A stretch of DNA of 45,945 nucleotides from JBMZCV01 sp049613665 (GCA_049613665.1 JBMZCV010000018.1:1-45945), one strand, 5' to 3'; counted from the first letter of the stretch, positions 16,708 through 26,011 are shown. Notes: generated by a model from the sequence alone, not told the origin. A program made the numbers and translations.

Positions 16708-17917
16708 GTCTTGCTAACCTCCTTTTAATGTTTGCTTCGATGATATAATGGTCGATAAGTGGGGCAAAAACGTTCATGAATAAGATTGCCAACATCCAGC
16801 CTTCTGGATATGCTGGGTTCAATACTCTAACGATGATACCAATAACACCTATCATAAAACCGTAAATCCATTTGCCCATTTCTGTTTGAGCTGCCGTAAC
16901 AGGGTCTGTGGCCATAAAAGCCATTGCGAAAAAGAAACTACCCATAAGAAAATGGTAGTAAAATGGTACGGCTGCAAATGAGTTGGCATCAGTAGCAAAT
17001 AGGTTTAAAATTAACCCCATAAATGCTGCTCCTAAAATCATAGATACCATAATTTTCCAACTTCCAATACCGATAGCTACCAAAATAATAGCTCCAATAA
17101 TAATAGCTGGTTTACACATTTCGCCAATAGAACCTGGTACATTTCCCCAAAACATATCAGAAACTGAAAAGTTTTGAATAACTGCTTCCCAGCCACCTTT
17201 TGCGGCTAAGGCAAGCGGTGTTGCTCCCGAAAATCCATCTACTACACTTGCAAAATTACCTGCTGTGAGCGAACTCATTCCAAATATCGTGTGTAAAATG
17301 TTGTAATCGTAAGATACCCAAACAATATCTCCAGAAATATCTATCGGATAGGCAAAGAATACGAAGACCCTTGCTGTCAGTGCGATATTCAAAATGTTCA
17401 TACCCGTACCTCCAAATGCTTCTTTTCCGATGATAACCGCAAAAGCCGTAGCAAGTGCGACCATCCAAAGCGGTACATCTGGTGGCATAATGAGCGGAAT
17501 AAGCATTCCCGTTACCAAAAATCCCTCCTCAATAGGATGTCCTTTTTTGGCGGCAAAGAGAAATTCTATTCCAAGTCCTACTACATTGACAACAACGATA
17601 AGTGGTAAAAGTTGAAATAAACCGTATAGTAATTTTGTGAAAAAGGCATCGAAAATGTTAAGGTGCATTCCGTAAGCCGCAAAGTGCTGATGCCCAATGT
17701 TGTACATACCCCAAACCAAACACAACTGCATAGCCATCACGACAGAAAACATGGTTCTCTTCAAATCGAGACCATCTTTAATGTGCGTTCCTCGTCCAGA
17801 TGTTATGGTTTTGGGTGAGAAAAATATAGTGTCGAAGCCATCAACTACCGTATGCAAAAAATCATTGCCTTTGGTGCTGTCCTTCAACTTATCAAATTGA
17901 TTCCGTAAAAATTTCAT
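16700..17917 (-). CDS. nqrB: Na+-translocating NADH:quinone reductase subunit B
   Basis: A 405-residue core membrane subunit with about ten helices that carries FMN and riboflavin and forms the sodium pathway and quinone-site region. The covalent FMN motif is DGFSGATPLA (T233). GKEAFGGTGMNILN is the conserved loop. A roughly 50-residue cytoplasmic N terminus precedes the first helix. It overlaps nqrC by 8 bp downstream but is separated from nqrA by 287 bp, most of it an R3 repeat. That spacing is unusual within an nqr operon. Confidence 0.97.
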   Translation of the reverse strand: MKFLRNQFDKLKDSTKGNDFLHTVVDGFDTIFFSPKTITSGRGTHIKDGLDLKRTMFSVVMAMQLCLVWGMYNIGHQHFAAYGMHLNIFDAFFTKLLYGLFQLLPLIVVVNVVGLGIEFLFAAKKGHPIEEGFLVTGMLIPLIMPPDVPLWMVALATAFAVIIGKEAFGGTGMNILNIALTARVFVFFAYPIDISGDIVWVSYDYNILHTIFGMSSLTAGNFASVVDGFSGATPLALAAKGGWEAVIQNFSVSDMFWGNVPGSIGEMCKPAIIIGAIILVAIGIGSWKIMVSMILGAAFMGLILNLFATDANSFAAVPFYYHFLMGSFFFAMAFMATDPVTAAQTEMGKWIYGFMIGVIGIIVRVLNPAYPEGWMLAILFMNVFAPLIDHYIIEANIKRRLARHG

Positions 17918-17941
17918 TTATCTATATTTGCTTATATTTTT

Positions 17942-18104
17942 GTAACTATTTATGTTGTGACAATTTTGGCTAAAAAATGTCTATTTCCATTTATACAGCA
18001 GCTTTTTTTCGCTCAAGAGCGGTGCTATTAAACTCAAAAAACAACTTTGCCTAAAAGTAGATAGTCTGATTTTTTATCTCAAAAGCTTACACCTAAACAA
18101 TTAC
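17942..18104 (+). repeat. R3 dispersed repeat (163 bp) inside the nqr operon
   Basis: Starts GTAACTATTTATGTTGTG and ends ACCTAAACAATTAC, giving imperfect inverted ends. The second full copy (24239-24401) has exactly the same length in the opposite orientation. It lies between nqrA and nqrB, so it must be transcribed with the operon unless nqrB has its own promoter. Confidence 0.8.
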
Positions 18105-18128
18105 ATATTTTTATTTTGCAATAGTTTC

Positions 18129-18170
18129 ATTTTTTTAAATAAAAAAGCTTTTCTTTTAATTAAAAAAATG
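18129..18170. other. A/T-rich hairpin between nqrA and nqrB
   Basis: CATTTTTTTAA (18129-18139) and TTAAAAAAATG (18160-18170) are perfect 11-bp arms around a 20-base loop that itself contains AAAAAAGCTTTT. It lies 34 bp beyond the nqrA stop. It could attenuate or protect the nqrA message. Confidence 0.35.
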
Positions 18171-18204
18171 TATTGAAACTTGTTTGCTTTTTTTATTCAA
18201 AAAA

Positions 18205-19557
18205 TTATGCTTGCTCTCTCATATAGTCTAAACCTTCTCGCAAAATTTCTTGCATATCGGTTTTTGAAGGACATATAAATTCGCATAAAGCCAAATCCTC
18301 TTCTACGACTTCATAAATACCTAAGCCTTCCATTAGCTCGAAATCACGATATAAAATAGCTTTGAGCAACTGCATCGGCAATACATCCATAGGTATTACT
18401 TTTTCGTAAGCTCCTGTTACCACAAATGCACGATGTTCGCCATGCGTATTGGTGTTTACATCATACTCTTTGTTTGGCTTCATAAAAGACATGAAAGTGC
18501 GTGATACGCTCGGACGTGCATAAGATGGCTTCAACCAACCTAAAAATTCATAGTGGTCGCCTTCTTCTACCACCGTTACTTGCTGATGAAATGCACCAAC
18601 ATGGCCATCGGCAGCAATTTTTTCGCCTGTCAAAATATCGCCACTAACAAAGCGAACATGGTCTTTGTTCAAATTGTTGGCGACCATATTTTTGATAGAA
18701 GCACCCAAATATGTTTTGTAGTATTGCGGTTGCGAAACAGGAGTACCGCCAAGAGCGACCAAACGTTCTGTGTCGTATTTTCCTGTGTTGAAGAGTTTGC
18801 CTATCAAGATGACATCTTGTGGGTCTAATGTCCAAACGACATCGCCTTTGTTAATAGGTGCGATATGATGGATATGCACACCGACATTTCCAGCAGGATG
18901 TGGCCCGCTAAAATGATTGATTGTTGCATCTTTGGCTTGGCTGAAAGATTGAGAATCTTGTTTGTTAGATAAGCTCAAATATACTTTGCCTTTTGTGAGT
19001 TTTTTCAAAACGCTGACACCTGCACTAAATGCACCTTCTTGACCTTTCATCAAAAAAGTGGTATCTGGAGCGAGCGGAGCAGTTTTGAAGCCAGAGATAA
19101 AAATATTTTTCGGTTGTTCGTCAGGGTTCGCAATGACGTTGTAGGGACGTTGTCTGATGAATGGCCAGCAGCCTGTTTCCATCAAAAACTTCACGATTTC
19201 GTTGCGAGATGCACTACTAATGCGAACAGGATTGAAGAGTTTGTAGCTCATTTTTTCATCGGCCAAGATGACAACGGCTGCTAAAGAGCGTTTTGCACCT
19301 CTTTTGATTTCTACGACTTCGCCACTGACAGGGGCAGTATAAAGTATTTCTGGCCTTTTTTTGTCGTAAAACAAAGTGTCGCCAGCTTTTACTCTATCGC
19401 CTACATCAACAGTCAGTTTAGGAATAGGCGAGATGCCTATAAAATCGGTTGGCTTCACGGCATGAGTTTTTGCCTTGAAGTTGCTATGTACTGTTGTTTT
19501 AGGCGTGCCAATAATTTTTATATCGTAGCCTTTTTTAAATTTTATTGTTTTCGACAT
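18205..19557 (-). CDS. nqrA: Na+-translocating NADH:quinone reductase subunit A
   Basis: A 450-residue peripheral cytoplasmic subunit of Na+-NQR that contributes to quinone binding. IKFKKGYDIKIIG at the start, the biotinyl-like region DRVKAGDTLFYDKKRPEI and the central LFNTGKYDTERLVALGG block are typical. It is the first gene of the operon. A TAACTTTG promoter box lies 45-52 bp upstream (19602-19609). Confidence 0.96.
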   Translation of the reverse strand: MSKTIKFKKGYDIKIIGTPKTTVHSNFKAKTHAVKPTDFIGISPIPKLTVDVGDRVKAGDTLFYDKKRPEILYTAPVSGEVVEIKRGAKRSLAAVVILADEKMSYKLFNPVRISSASRNEIVKFLMETGCWPFIRQRPYNVIANPDEQPKNIFISGFKTAPLAPDTTFLMKGQEGAFSAGVSVLKKLTKGKVYLSLSNKQDSQSFSQAKDATINHFSGPHPAGNVGVHIHHIAPINKGDVVWTLDPQDVILIGKLFNTGKYDTERLVALGGTPVSQPQYYKTYLGASIKNMVANNLNKDHVRFVSGDILTGEKIAADGHVGAFHQQVTVVEEGDHYEFLGWLKPSYARPSVSRTFMSFMKPNKEYDVNTNTHGEHRAFVVTGAYEKVIPMDVLPMQLLKAILYRDFELMEGLGIYEVVEEDLALCEFICPSKTDMQEILREGLDYMREQA

Positions 19558-19601
19558 TTACCTTTTCGTTATATGGCTATAATTACTAATTATTAAGACC
19601 G

Positions 19602-19609
19602 CAAAGTTA
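19602..19609 (-). promoter_or_regulatory. Probable -7 promoter box of the nqr operon
   Basis: The minus strand reads TAACTTTG, matching TAnnTTTG, about 45 bp before the nqrA ATG. An A-rich tract (T-rich on the coding strand) lies at the distance expected for a weak -33 region. Confidence 0.6.
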
Positions 19610-19746
19610 GCATTTGTTTTGCAAAAAAGGTAATTTTTTATGCCTTAATTGTATCATTTTTGCGACATAGCGAAAGGGGGAGTTTTTGAGGGAGGTAAGC
19701 ACATTGTAGAGGTATTTTTTTAGAAAATGAGTTTGGTTAGCATTAA

Positions 19747-20097
19747 TTACACTTTTTCATTCGGAATTAATAAAATAACCGATTTTGTTTCTAAATATTC
19801 TTGGTATGCTTTTCTTATATCTTTTTCAACAGGTTTCCAAAGTATTACTCTATTATCTTCTGTTCTTTCAAAAACCTTTCCATGATTTTTCCTTGCAATA
19901 TTTACCATTTGTGCAAAGTTTGTTTTAAAGGTTTTAATATGACTACATCTTTGAGCAAGAAAATCATAATCAACAAACCCTAACTCATTTTGTGTATCAA
20001 GAAATGTAATTAAAATTTGACTGCAAATCCTATCATTTTTTTTAAACCAACGAAGTACTTTTCTTTGCACTTTTTCTATCTCTTTTTCTCTTGACAT
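19747..20097 (-). CDS. Small conserved-looking protein of unknown function
   Basis: A 116-residue soluble protein, not recognised. It is Lys/Arg-rich with alternating helices (EKVQRKVLRWFKKNDRICSQILITFLDTQNELGFVDYDFLAQRC) and a basic middle (ARKNHGK). It has no signal peptide or membrane segment. It has its own -7 box at 20138-20145 and codon use like its neighbours, so it looks genuine. A nucleic-acid-associated role is possible from the charge alone, but nothing supports it further. Confidence 0.6.
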   Translation of the reverse strand: MSREKEIEKVQRKVLRWFKKNDRICSQILITFLDTQNELGFVDYDFLAQRCSHIKTFKTNFAQMVNIARKNHGKVFERTEDNRVILWKPVEKDIRKAYQEYLETKSVILLIPNEKV

Positions 20098-20137
20098 TTT
20101 TATAGTATTGTTTTTTTAATAAATAAATTCATTACCG

Positions 20138-20145
20138 CAAAGATA
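20138..20145 (-). promoter_or_regulatory. Probable promoter (-7 box with -33 element) for the 116-residue protein gene
   Basis: The minus strand reads TATCTTTG at 20138-20145. A TTTTG lies 22 bp further upstream (20168-20172), so both Bacteroidota promoter elements are present. The leader to the ATG at 20097 is about 35 bp. Confidence 0.6.
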
Positions 20146-20216
20146 ATCATTTGTTAGATATTATTCACAAAATTAACTAATTACAATTATTATTTGTTAA
20201 ATCATCACCAAAAAAC

Positions 20217-20241
20217 ATTTCCGAGACAGTGTCTCGGAAAT
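20217..20241 (-). terminator. Hairpin downstream of the 140-residue protein gene
   Basis: ATTTCCGAGACA and TGTCTCGGAAAT pair perfectly over 12 bp around one base. On the minus strand it is followed by GTTTTTTGG. It lies 35 bp beyond the stop of the gene at 20276, consistent with a terminator. Confidence 0.6.
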
Positions 20242-20275
20242 TGAAAATGCTTGCTTCAAGCAATTGATATTTTAA

Positions 20276-20698
20276 CTAAATTATCTCTTTCAAAATCGCT
20301 TTAAGTTTCGCTTTCTTATTAAATCGCTCAAAAGACATGGTTTTAGATGCTTCATCAGCAAAATCAAGTAAATTCAATGCTTTACTAAAATAGGTTTTCG
20401 CTAAAAGGGTATCATTTTCTATTTTTGCCATTCCAATTTCTTTGAGATATGTTGCTAAAGTTTCCAGATTTTCGGCTGTTATATCCTTTTTTTCCAAATA
20501 AGCTTTAGCCTCTCTTCCACTCAATGAAAGAAACAAATCGACCTCGAAATCAAGTTTTCCTTTCAAGGCTTCATTTGAAACCTCAATACCTTGCTGCATA
20601 AATCCTTGTAATTTTAGGTCGAAGAAATGAGCAACTATTTTTCTCAATACTCTGCCAAGCTCTTCTATTTGGTCTTTTATAATATCTCTTTGTTCCAT
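20276..20698 (-). CDS. Small helical protein of unknown function
   Basis: A 140-residue cytoplasmic, mostly helical protein starting MEQRDIIKDQIEELGRVLRKI. The C-terminal half looks like a single TPR-type helix pair (TLLAKTYFSKALNLLDFAD). The open frame extends to 20731, but that start would fall in the terminator hairpin of the upstream gene, so I chose the ATG at 20696-20698. Not recognised; it faintly resembles small uncharacterised proteins that start with an RDxIxxQIEE helix. It follows the large T9SS protein gene on the same strand but is separated by a terminator. Confidence 0.65.
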   Translation of the reverse strand: MEQRDIIKDQIEELGRVLRKIVAHFFDLKLQGFMQQGIEVSNEALKGKLDFEVDLFLSLSGREAKAYLEKKDITAENLETLATYLKEIGMAKIENDTLLAKTYFSKALNLLDFADEASKTMSFERFNKKAKLKAILKEII

Positions 20699-20720
20699 TT
20701 TGTTGTAACATTTTTTCCAT

Positions 20721-20772
20721 AAAAAAAGCACTTACTTCTTTTTTAACAAAGAAATAAGTGCTTTCGTTTTTT
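20721..20772 (-). terminator. Intrinsic terminator of the large T9SS protein gene
   Basis: GCACTTACTTCTTT and AAAGAAATAAGTGC pair with one mismatch around a short loop. On the minus strand it ends in a run of seven T. It lies about 45 bp past the stop codon at 20816. Confidence 0.8.
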
Positions 20773-20815
20773 AGCATAAAAAATATTTTACGCTATTTTA
20801 TCTAATCATTTTTGA

Positions 20816-23800
20816 TTATTCAACAACAACTCTTTTTGTGAAGCTACCTTCATTAGTTGTTACTTTTACGAAGTAAACGCCAGAAGCTTGTGTAGCAAAA
20901 TCAAGTGTAGCAATGCTGTTACCTGTTGTTTGCGTAGCACTTACTACTTGACCTGTTACGTTGTAAACCTCTAAGCTAATTTCGCCAGTCAAAGACTCTA
21001 AGTTTACATTCAAAGTGTTTTTGATTGGGTTTGGATACATATCAACAGTACCTAAAGTGTTTTCTGTGATACCTGTACCAATACAAGCAACAGTATCGCC
21101 TGTGTTACAACCTACAACGATAATTGTTAATGGTTGTAATAATGGATTTGCAGGATTGTCACGAACAGTCTCGTTACCGCTATTGTCGCTTACCGCAAAA
21201 ACAACTGTATAAGTGTCGCTTATGCCTGTACAAATTTCGTTACCTTCAATTTCATTGCCAGCACTATTTGTGATAGTGTAAGTTACGTTTGAAGTGATGT
21301 TTCCATCATAGCCATCAAATGCAGTAATAGTAGCAGCTACATCTGGGTCAGTGTTTCCATCTGGGCCGTCTGGCTTGAATAAGATAAGCTGACCGTCAGC
21401 GTTGAAATCGAAGTAGTAATCATCACCACAGTTGAAAGCAGCAGTAGCTGAGTTCAATGGCAATGTAGCAGGAGTGATACCAATAACTGGAGCTGTATTA
21501 TCTACAACTTCTACGACAACAGTAGTTTCTGTGCTGTTACCTGCTGCATCAGTAGCAGAATAAACAACAGTATAAGTACCTAAAGTTTCTGTATCAACAG
21601 CGTCGCCACCAATAACTACATCAACCAAACCATCAACAGCATCATAACCAACATAATCTACGCCGTCCCAAGCACCAGAACCAGCTTCAATAGTTACAGT
21701 AGAACCATCAGCAAGTTCTTCGCCTTCTTCGTCATACAATGTAATAGTAGGAGCGTTTAAGTCACTAGCAATCACAACAACAGTACGAATTACTGCTTCT
21801 GCTTCTAAGCCAGTATGACTAACTGCTGTATAAGTTACTGTGTATTCGCCAATGCTAGCAGTACCATCTATCAATCCACCAGGAATATCTACAGATAAAA
21901 CAGGTTCGCAACCAAAGTTTGTACCATCACCTCGTACTTCAGCACCTAAATCTTCATAAGAAGTGCCTTGTACTACTTCTACAGTAGCAAAAAGGTCGAA
22001 TAAAGTTTCGTAGTATGTTGTACCATCAATATCAAAGAAATCAACTGGCTCACCATAAATTACAGGAGGATCAGTTTCAGCAAATACAGTAATGTCTGGA
22101 GCAACAGCAGGGTCGAAAGAGTCTGCAAAGTCAGTAGATTCTACGTTTCCATCCATATCAGTAGCTACAAATAACCAGTTAGAACCAGTTGGGTCAGCTT
22201 CGTTTGGTGTAGAAATGTCAACAGTACCTTCTAAGGCAACATCAAAAAGTTCGCCATCAGGATAGTCAAAACAGAAAATGTCTGGGTAGAAATCATCAAC
22301 AAAATTAGGTTGACAACCTTCTAAAGCAGCAGTAGGGATAGACAATAAGTACAATTCTGGCTCTGTGTTTACAGGAGTTTCAGGAGTAACGATATCTTCG
22401 ATAGCTACTTCAACATAACGATATTCGTTATTTGTCAAGTCAGCATGTCCTTCACCATTAGCATTTTGAATACCTGTACCTGTCAAGTTATCAGACTGCC
22501 ATAATACACGAACTTTGTCATCTACCATACGAGCGATAGAAGGATATACATCTTCTGTTTCGTCGCTATCACTCACATTGTAAGGGCCTACCCAAGTAGC
22601 ACCACCATCAGTAGATTTGATTAAGTAAACATCACGGTATTGACGTAATGGATTATCAACTTCATAAGCACCATCATCTTGAGAAGCATAAGCAGCATAT
22701 AAGTTGCCATCACCATCTATACCAGCAGAAACTTGAGAAACCATAGAAGCACCATAGCTACCATATTCTACTTCGTCAGCAAGTTTTGTGTTGCCATCTT
22801 GGTCATAGTCTTGACGTACTGTTTGTCCGATAAGCATAGGGCCGTCCATATCTTCATTCCAATATTCGATACCTGCTGCATCAGGGAAAGGAAAGAAAGA
22901 ACCATCTGCCATATTTTCGATAGGTTGAGAGCTAATCATTACATCGTACCACATGTGTACTTTTCCACTATCATCAATGATAACACTATGGCTACCACCA
23001 GATTTACGGCCGTAATCTAAGTCATAACTATCGTCTAACAATGGGTTGTTTGTGTTTTGAACGACGCTAATATCCCAGTTATCACCATTGTCAAGAGATT
23101 TTATCAATACAACAGGTGAAAGTACAGAACCAACAGCCATAGCTACTACGCCATCTTTCGCATCAATAGAGTAAGAGTCTGCGTTCATATCGCCTACATA
23201 TAAGAATAAGTCTTCGATGTCACGAGCAGTTTCCCAAGTATCACCATTGTCTTTTGAACGAATGTATTTGATGCCATTTACCAAGCCACTACCTTCGCCA
23301 TCAGTACGAGAGATAATAACGTGAATGTTTTGGCCATCAACAGCAGCACGAGGCCAAACACCACTTGCGTCGTCAGCTTCTAAACCAGCCGAAATATTGT
23401 TCCAAGTAGCTCCCTCATCATCAGAATATACAAAGTGCATACCTTCTGCTCCACTATGAGTAATAGAGAATACACGACCTGTTTCGGTTACGCCAAGGTT
23501 TGGCCAACCTACTCTAACATTTTCAAGACGGTCAGCAGGTATTTCACCCCATGCACCAGCTTTCATAGTGTTGAAGCCACTACCTCTATCATCACCACCA
23601 CCTGTATGACTCATTGTCCAAGCAGCATATACATTTCCATTGTTTGGATCCATAGCCAAACGACGACACATACCATAGTTGCTCTGCAAATCGTAGTCTG
23701 AGTCTCCAATTACTTCACCAGCACCAGAGCGATATGCGTTTGAGCTAGCAGGTGCATGTGCAGCTATTGTTTCATTGCCTGTTATAGCACAATCACGGTC

Positions 23801-23926
23801 TGCTGCTACAGCATGAACCGCCGATTTTTTTACAGTTTGAACACTTGTTGGCAGTATATGTTGTTGCTGTGCTTGCATATTGAAGCAAAGCGTACCTAAC
23901 AAGGTTACAAGTAAAGTTCTAAGCAT
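20816..23926 (-). CDS. Secreted BNR/sialidase-like repeat protein with Ig-like domains and T9SS sorting signal
   Basis: A 1036-residue surface or extracellular protein. The signal peptide is residues 1 to about 20 (cleavage near NMQA-QQQ). Residues about 80-520 form a probable beta-propeller with Asp-box motifs: SDDEGATW (168-175), SKDNGDTW (224-231), SLDNGDNW (277-284) and STDGGATW later. Ig-like/HYR-type modules follow, including TDAAGNSTETTVVVEVVDNTAPVI and SDNSGNETV. The last 75 residues (MYPNPIKNTLNVNL to the Lys-Arg-Val-Val end) are a type A T9SS C-terminal domain, so it should cross the outer membrane and be anchored or released. No sialidase catalytic residues are recognisable, so adhesion or a structural role is as likely as hydrolysis. 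Confidence 0.88.
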   Translation of the reverse strand: MLRTLLVTLLGTLCFNMQAQQQHILPTSVQTVKKSAVHAVAADRDCAITGNETIAAHAPASSNAYRSGAGEVIGDSDYDLQSNYGMCRRLAMDPNNGNVYAAWTMSHTGGGDDRGSGFNTMKAGAWGEIPADRLENVRVGWPNLGVTETGRVFSITHSGAEGMHFVYSDDEGATWNNISAGLEADDASGVWPRAAVDGQNIHVIISRTDGEGSGLVNGIKYIRSKDNGDTWETARDIEDLFLYVGDMNADSYSIDAKDGVVAMAVGSVLSPVVLIKSLDNGDNWDISVVQNTNNPLLDDSYDLDYGRKSGGSHSVIIDDSGKVHMWYDVMISSQPIENMADGSFFPFPDAAGIEYWNEDMDGPMLIGQTVRQDYDQDGNTKLADEVEYGSYGASMVSQVSAGIDGDGNLYAAYASQDDGAYEVDNPLRQYRDVYLIKSTDGGATWVGPYNVSDSDETEDVYPSIARMVDDKVRVLWQSDNLTGTGIQNANGEGHADLTNNEYRYVEVAIEDIVTPETPVNTEPELYLLSIPTAALEGCQPNFVDDFYPDIFCFDYPDGELFDVALEGTVDISTPNEADPTGSNWLFVATDMDGNVESTDFADSFDPAVAPDITVFAETDPPVIYGEPVDFFDIDGTTYYETLFDLFATVEVVQGTSYEDLGAEVRGDGTNFGCEPVLSVDIPGGLIDGTASIGEYTVTYTAVSHTGLEAEAVIRTVVVIASDLNAPTITLYDEEGEELADGSTVTIEAGSGAWDGVDYVGYDAVDGLVDVVIGGDAVDTETLGTYTVVYSATDAAGNSTETTVVVEVVDNTAPVIGITPATLPLNSATAAFNCGDDYYFDFNADGQLILFKPDGPDGNTDPDVAATITAFDGYDGNITSNVTYTITNSAGNEIEGNEICTGISDTYTVVFAVSDNSGNETVRDNPANPLLQPLTIIVVGCNTGDTVACIGTGITENTLGTVDMYPNPIKNTLNVNLESLTGEISLEVYNVTGQVVSATQTTGNSIATLDFATQASGVYFVKVTTNEGSFTKRVVVE

Positions 23927-24120
23927 GATTTAATATTTAGTTTTAAAACAAGAAATTATAGTTTATTTTTTATTATAACTATTTTGTAAAAAAATCTTTA
24001 GTTAAAAAAATTATTTCAAATAGTTATTTTTTCATCATTAGAAGTCTTTATTCTAATCGTTTTTTTTTCGTTTATATTGTTTTTTTTGTTTCTTTTTTAG
24101 AAAAAGGCTTGATTATATCG

Positions 24121-24128
24121 CAAAAGTA
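24121..24128 (-). promoter_or_regulatory. Possible -7 box for the large T9SS protein gene
   Basis: The minus strand reads TACTTTTG, matching TAnnTTTG, about 195 bp before the start codon. The rest of 23927-24238 is A/T-rich with no gene. Confidence 0.4.
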
Positions 24129-24238
24129 TCAAAAAAAACCTATTTTTCATAAGTATTTTGCAATTTTAAACTTTTGAAGAGTGAACAAATAAAAATAAAA
24201 TGTTCAGTTTTGAAAGCTAATCCTTTTATTGTTAAATT

Positions 24239-24401
24239 GTAACTGTTTAGGTATGGGCTTTTGAGATAAAAAATGAAGCTATTTTCTTTTAGGCAAAGCT
24301 GTTTTTGAACTGAATAGCATCGCTCTTGAGTGAAAAAAAGCTGTCGCATAATATGGTAATAGGTATTTTTTAGCCAAAATTGCCATAACGTAAATAGTTA
24401 C
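24239..24401 (-). repeat. R3 dispersed repeat (163 bp), second full copy
   Basis: Reverse-complement match along its whole length to 17942-18104, with the same 163-bp size and ends GTAACTGTTTAGG and TAAATAGTTAC. It lies in the 631-bp gap 23927-24557. A 69-codon open frame across it (24140-24349) is repeat sequence, not a gene. Confidence 0.8.
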
Positions 24402-24557
24402 GTTAAATTATAATGATTTAAAATACCAACAAAACTATTTTTTGGCACTTTACTATAAATATAATATAGGTAATTCTTGACTATTATCGGAAAAATGTAG
24501 CTAGTAATTTGTCTTTTTGCAGACTATTAAGTGCAATATGATTTTAGGCTTAAATTT

Positions 24558-25952
24558 CTATTTCTTGGAAGACTGAACTGTAAATGTCCAAAAACCAAGT
24601 ATGCTAGAATCTAATTGCAAAGTCTTTTTTAATATGAGAAAAAGCAAAAAATTCCAAATAAATATACTAATGAGTGTAGCCAAAGCTGCACCATTTAAGC
24701 CATATTTTGGTATTAAAGCATAATTGCAAGAAATGTTACATAAAGTGCTTATAATCAAGCCAATAAAGGCTTTTTTTTCATGTCCAGTCATCATTAAAAC
24801 CGTGCCTACCGAGCCAAAAAATAAATTGAAGAATTGAGCCATACACAATAATTGTAATGCAGATTTCGCCATTACAAACCCTTGTCCCCAAATACTCAAA
24901 ATAGCGGCTGCAAAGACAACTAAAATCATTAATAAGGGCAATGATAGTAACCACACAATTCGGGCAGTTTGTGTTAGCATTTTTTGTAACTCTTTCCATT
25001 TTTGAGCCGAAAAGTAGCTTGCAATAAGTGGTGCTAAAGTCGCATTAGTAACAATTAATATGAGTTTTGGTATTTCAGATAACCTTACACCAATGTTATA
25101 AGCACTAATTCCTTCAGTATTTGCTTGCATCATACCAAGCATTAAAATGTCAGTTCTCACATTGATTAGACTAATACTATTGATAAGAAAAAAAGAAGCA
25201 GATGCTTTTAGCCATACTTCTATTTCATAAGTGGGCAATATTTTAGCAGGCATTGTTGCTATAATTTTTCGCCAAAAAAAATAAACACTTGCCAAAAAAG
25301 CGACAAAAATAGCTAATAATTGCAAATATATTGCTGTTTCTAAATCAAGTTGTTGGTCTTGATAAATGTAAATTCCTATTAGCAAACATAGCAACACAAT
25401 TGGGCGAACAATCATTTCAGGAATCTGTGAGCTAATAATATGTTTTGCTCCTTGTAGCAAATGCTGATAAACCTGTGTAAGTGCCATAAAAGGCAATATC
25501 AAAAAAACTAGCAACCATATTTTTGACTTAATGTTTTCTTGTAAGTAAATAATCGTAAACAACTGATTGTCAAGCGTTAATGAACTATAAATGTAAACAC
25601 TAAAAAATAATAATGTACCTACTAAACAAGTTATCAAAGTGGCTACGATAATAAAACCTTTTAGTAAATCATACCTTTTTTTGTTTTGATAACGTGCCAT
25701 CTGACGCAAACTCAAGTTGTCGAAACCAAGTAGTGACAAACCACCCACCAAACTAAACCATGCAAATAAATAAGTATAGTCATCATATACACTTTGCCCA
25801 AGTATATGTGCTAACACAATTGTTGAAACAAAAGATAATACATTAGCTACTACTCGCAATATGAGTGAGCCTAATGTTCCTTTTAGAATATATCGTTTGT
25901 CGGTCGAAAAATTTTGCCAAATTTGTAACACTTTTTGCTTTGCAAAATCCAT
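24558..25952 (-). CDS. Polysaccharide flippase-type membrane protein (MATE/Wzx superfamily)
   Basis: A 464-residue inner-membrane protein with about 12-14 helices, of the oligosaccharide flippase type that moves lipid-linked sugars across the membrane. The N-terminal LKGTLGSLILRVVANVLSFVSTIVLAHILG and the following YDDYTYLFAWFSLVGGLSLLGFDNL are characteristic of Wzx/RfbX-like proteins. No glycosyltransferase or polymerase gene lies nearby, so the substrate is unknown; teichoic-acid-like or O-antigen repeat transport are family possibilities. A TAATTTTG box lies 52-59 bp upstream. Confidence 0.85.
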   Translation of the reverse strand: MDFAKQKVLQIWQNFSTDKRYILKGTLGSLILRVVANVLSFVSTIVLAHILGQSVYDDYTYLFAWFSLVGGLSLLGFDNLSLRQMARYQNKKRYDLLKGFIIVATLITCLVGTLLFFSVYIYSSLTLDNQLFTIIYLQENIKSKIWLLVFLILPFMALTQVYQHLLQGAKHIISSQIPEMIVRPIVLLCLLIGIYIYQDQQLDLETAIYLQLLAIFVAFLASVYFFWRKIIATMPAKILPTYEIEVWLKASASFFLINSISLINVRTDILMLGMMQANTEGISAYNIGVRLSEIPKLILIVTNATLAPLIASYFSAQKWKELQKMLTQTARIVWLLSLPLLMILVVFAAAILSIWGQGFVMAKSALQLLCMAQFFNLFFGSVGTVLMMTGHEKKAFIGLIISTLCNISCNYALIPKYGLNGAALATLISIFIWNFLLFLILKKTLQLDSSILGFWTFTVQSSKK

Positions 25953-26003
25953 GTATTTTTTTATAAAAAAGCATTATTATTAAAACTTAATGTTATAGTC
26001 TTG

Positions 26004-26011
26004 CAAAATTA
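26004..26011 (-). promoter_or_regulatory. Probable -7 box for the flippase gene
   Basis: The minus strand reads TAATTTTG, matching TAnnTTTG, with a leader of about 50 bp to the ATG at 25952. Confidence 0.5.

Noticed and set aside
20816..23926. Active sialidase
   Set aside because: Only Asp-box repeats are visible. No sialidase active-site arginine or FRIP-type motif could be identified.
24140..24349. A 69-codon minus-strand open frame
   Set aside because: It lies across R3 copy 24239-24401 and has no start context or recognisable protein. It is repeat sequence read as an ORF.
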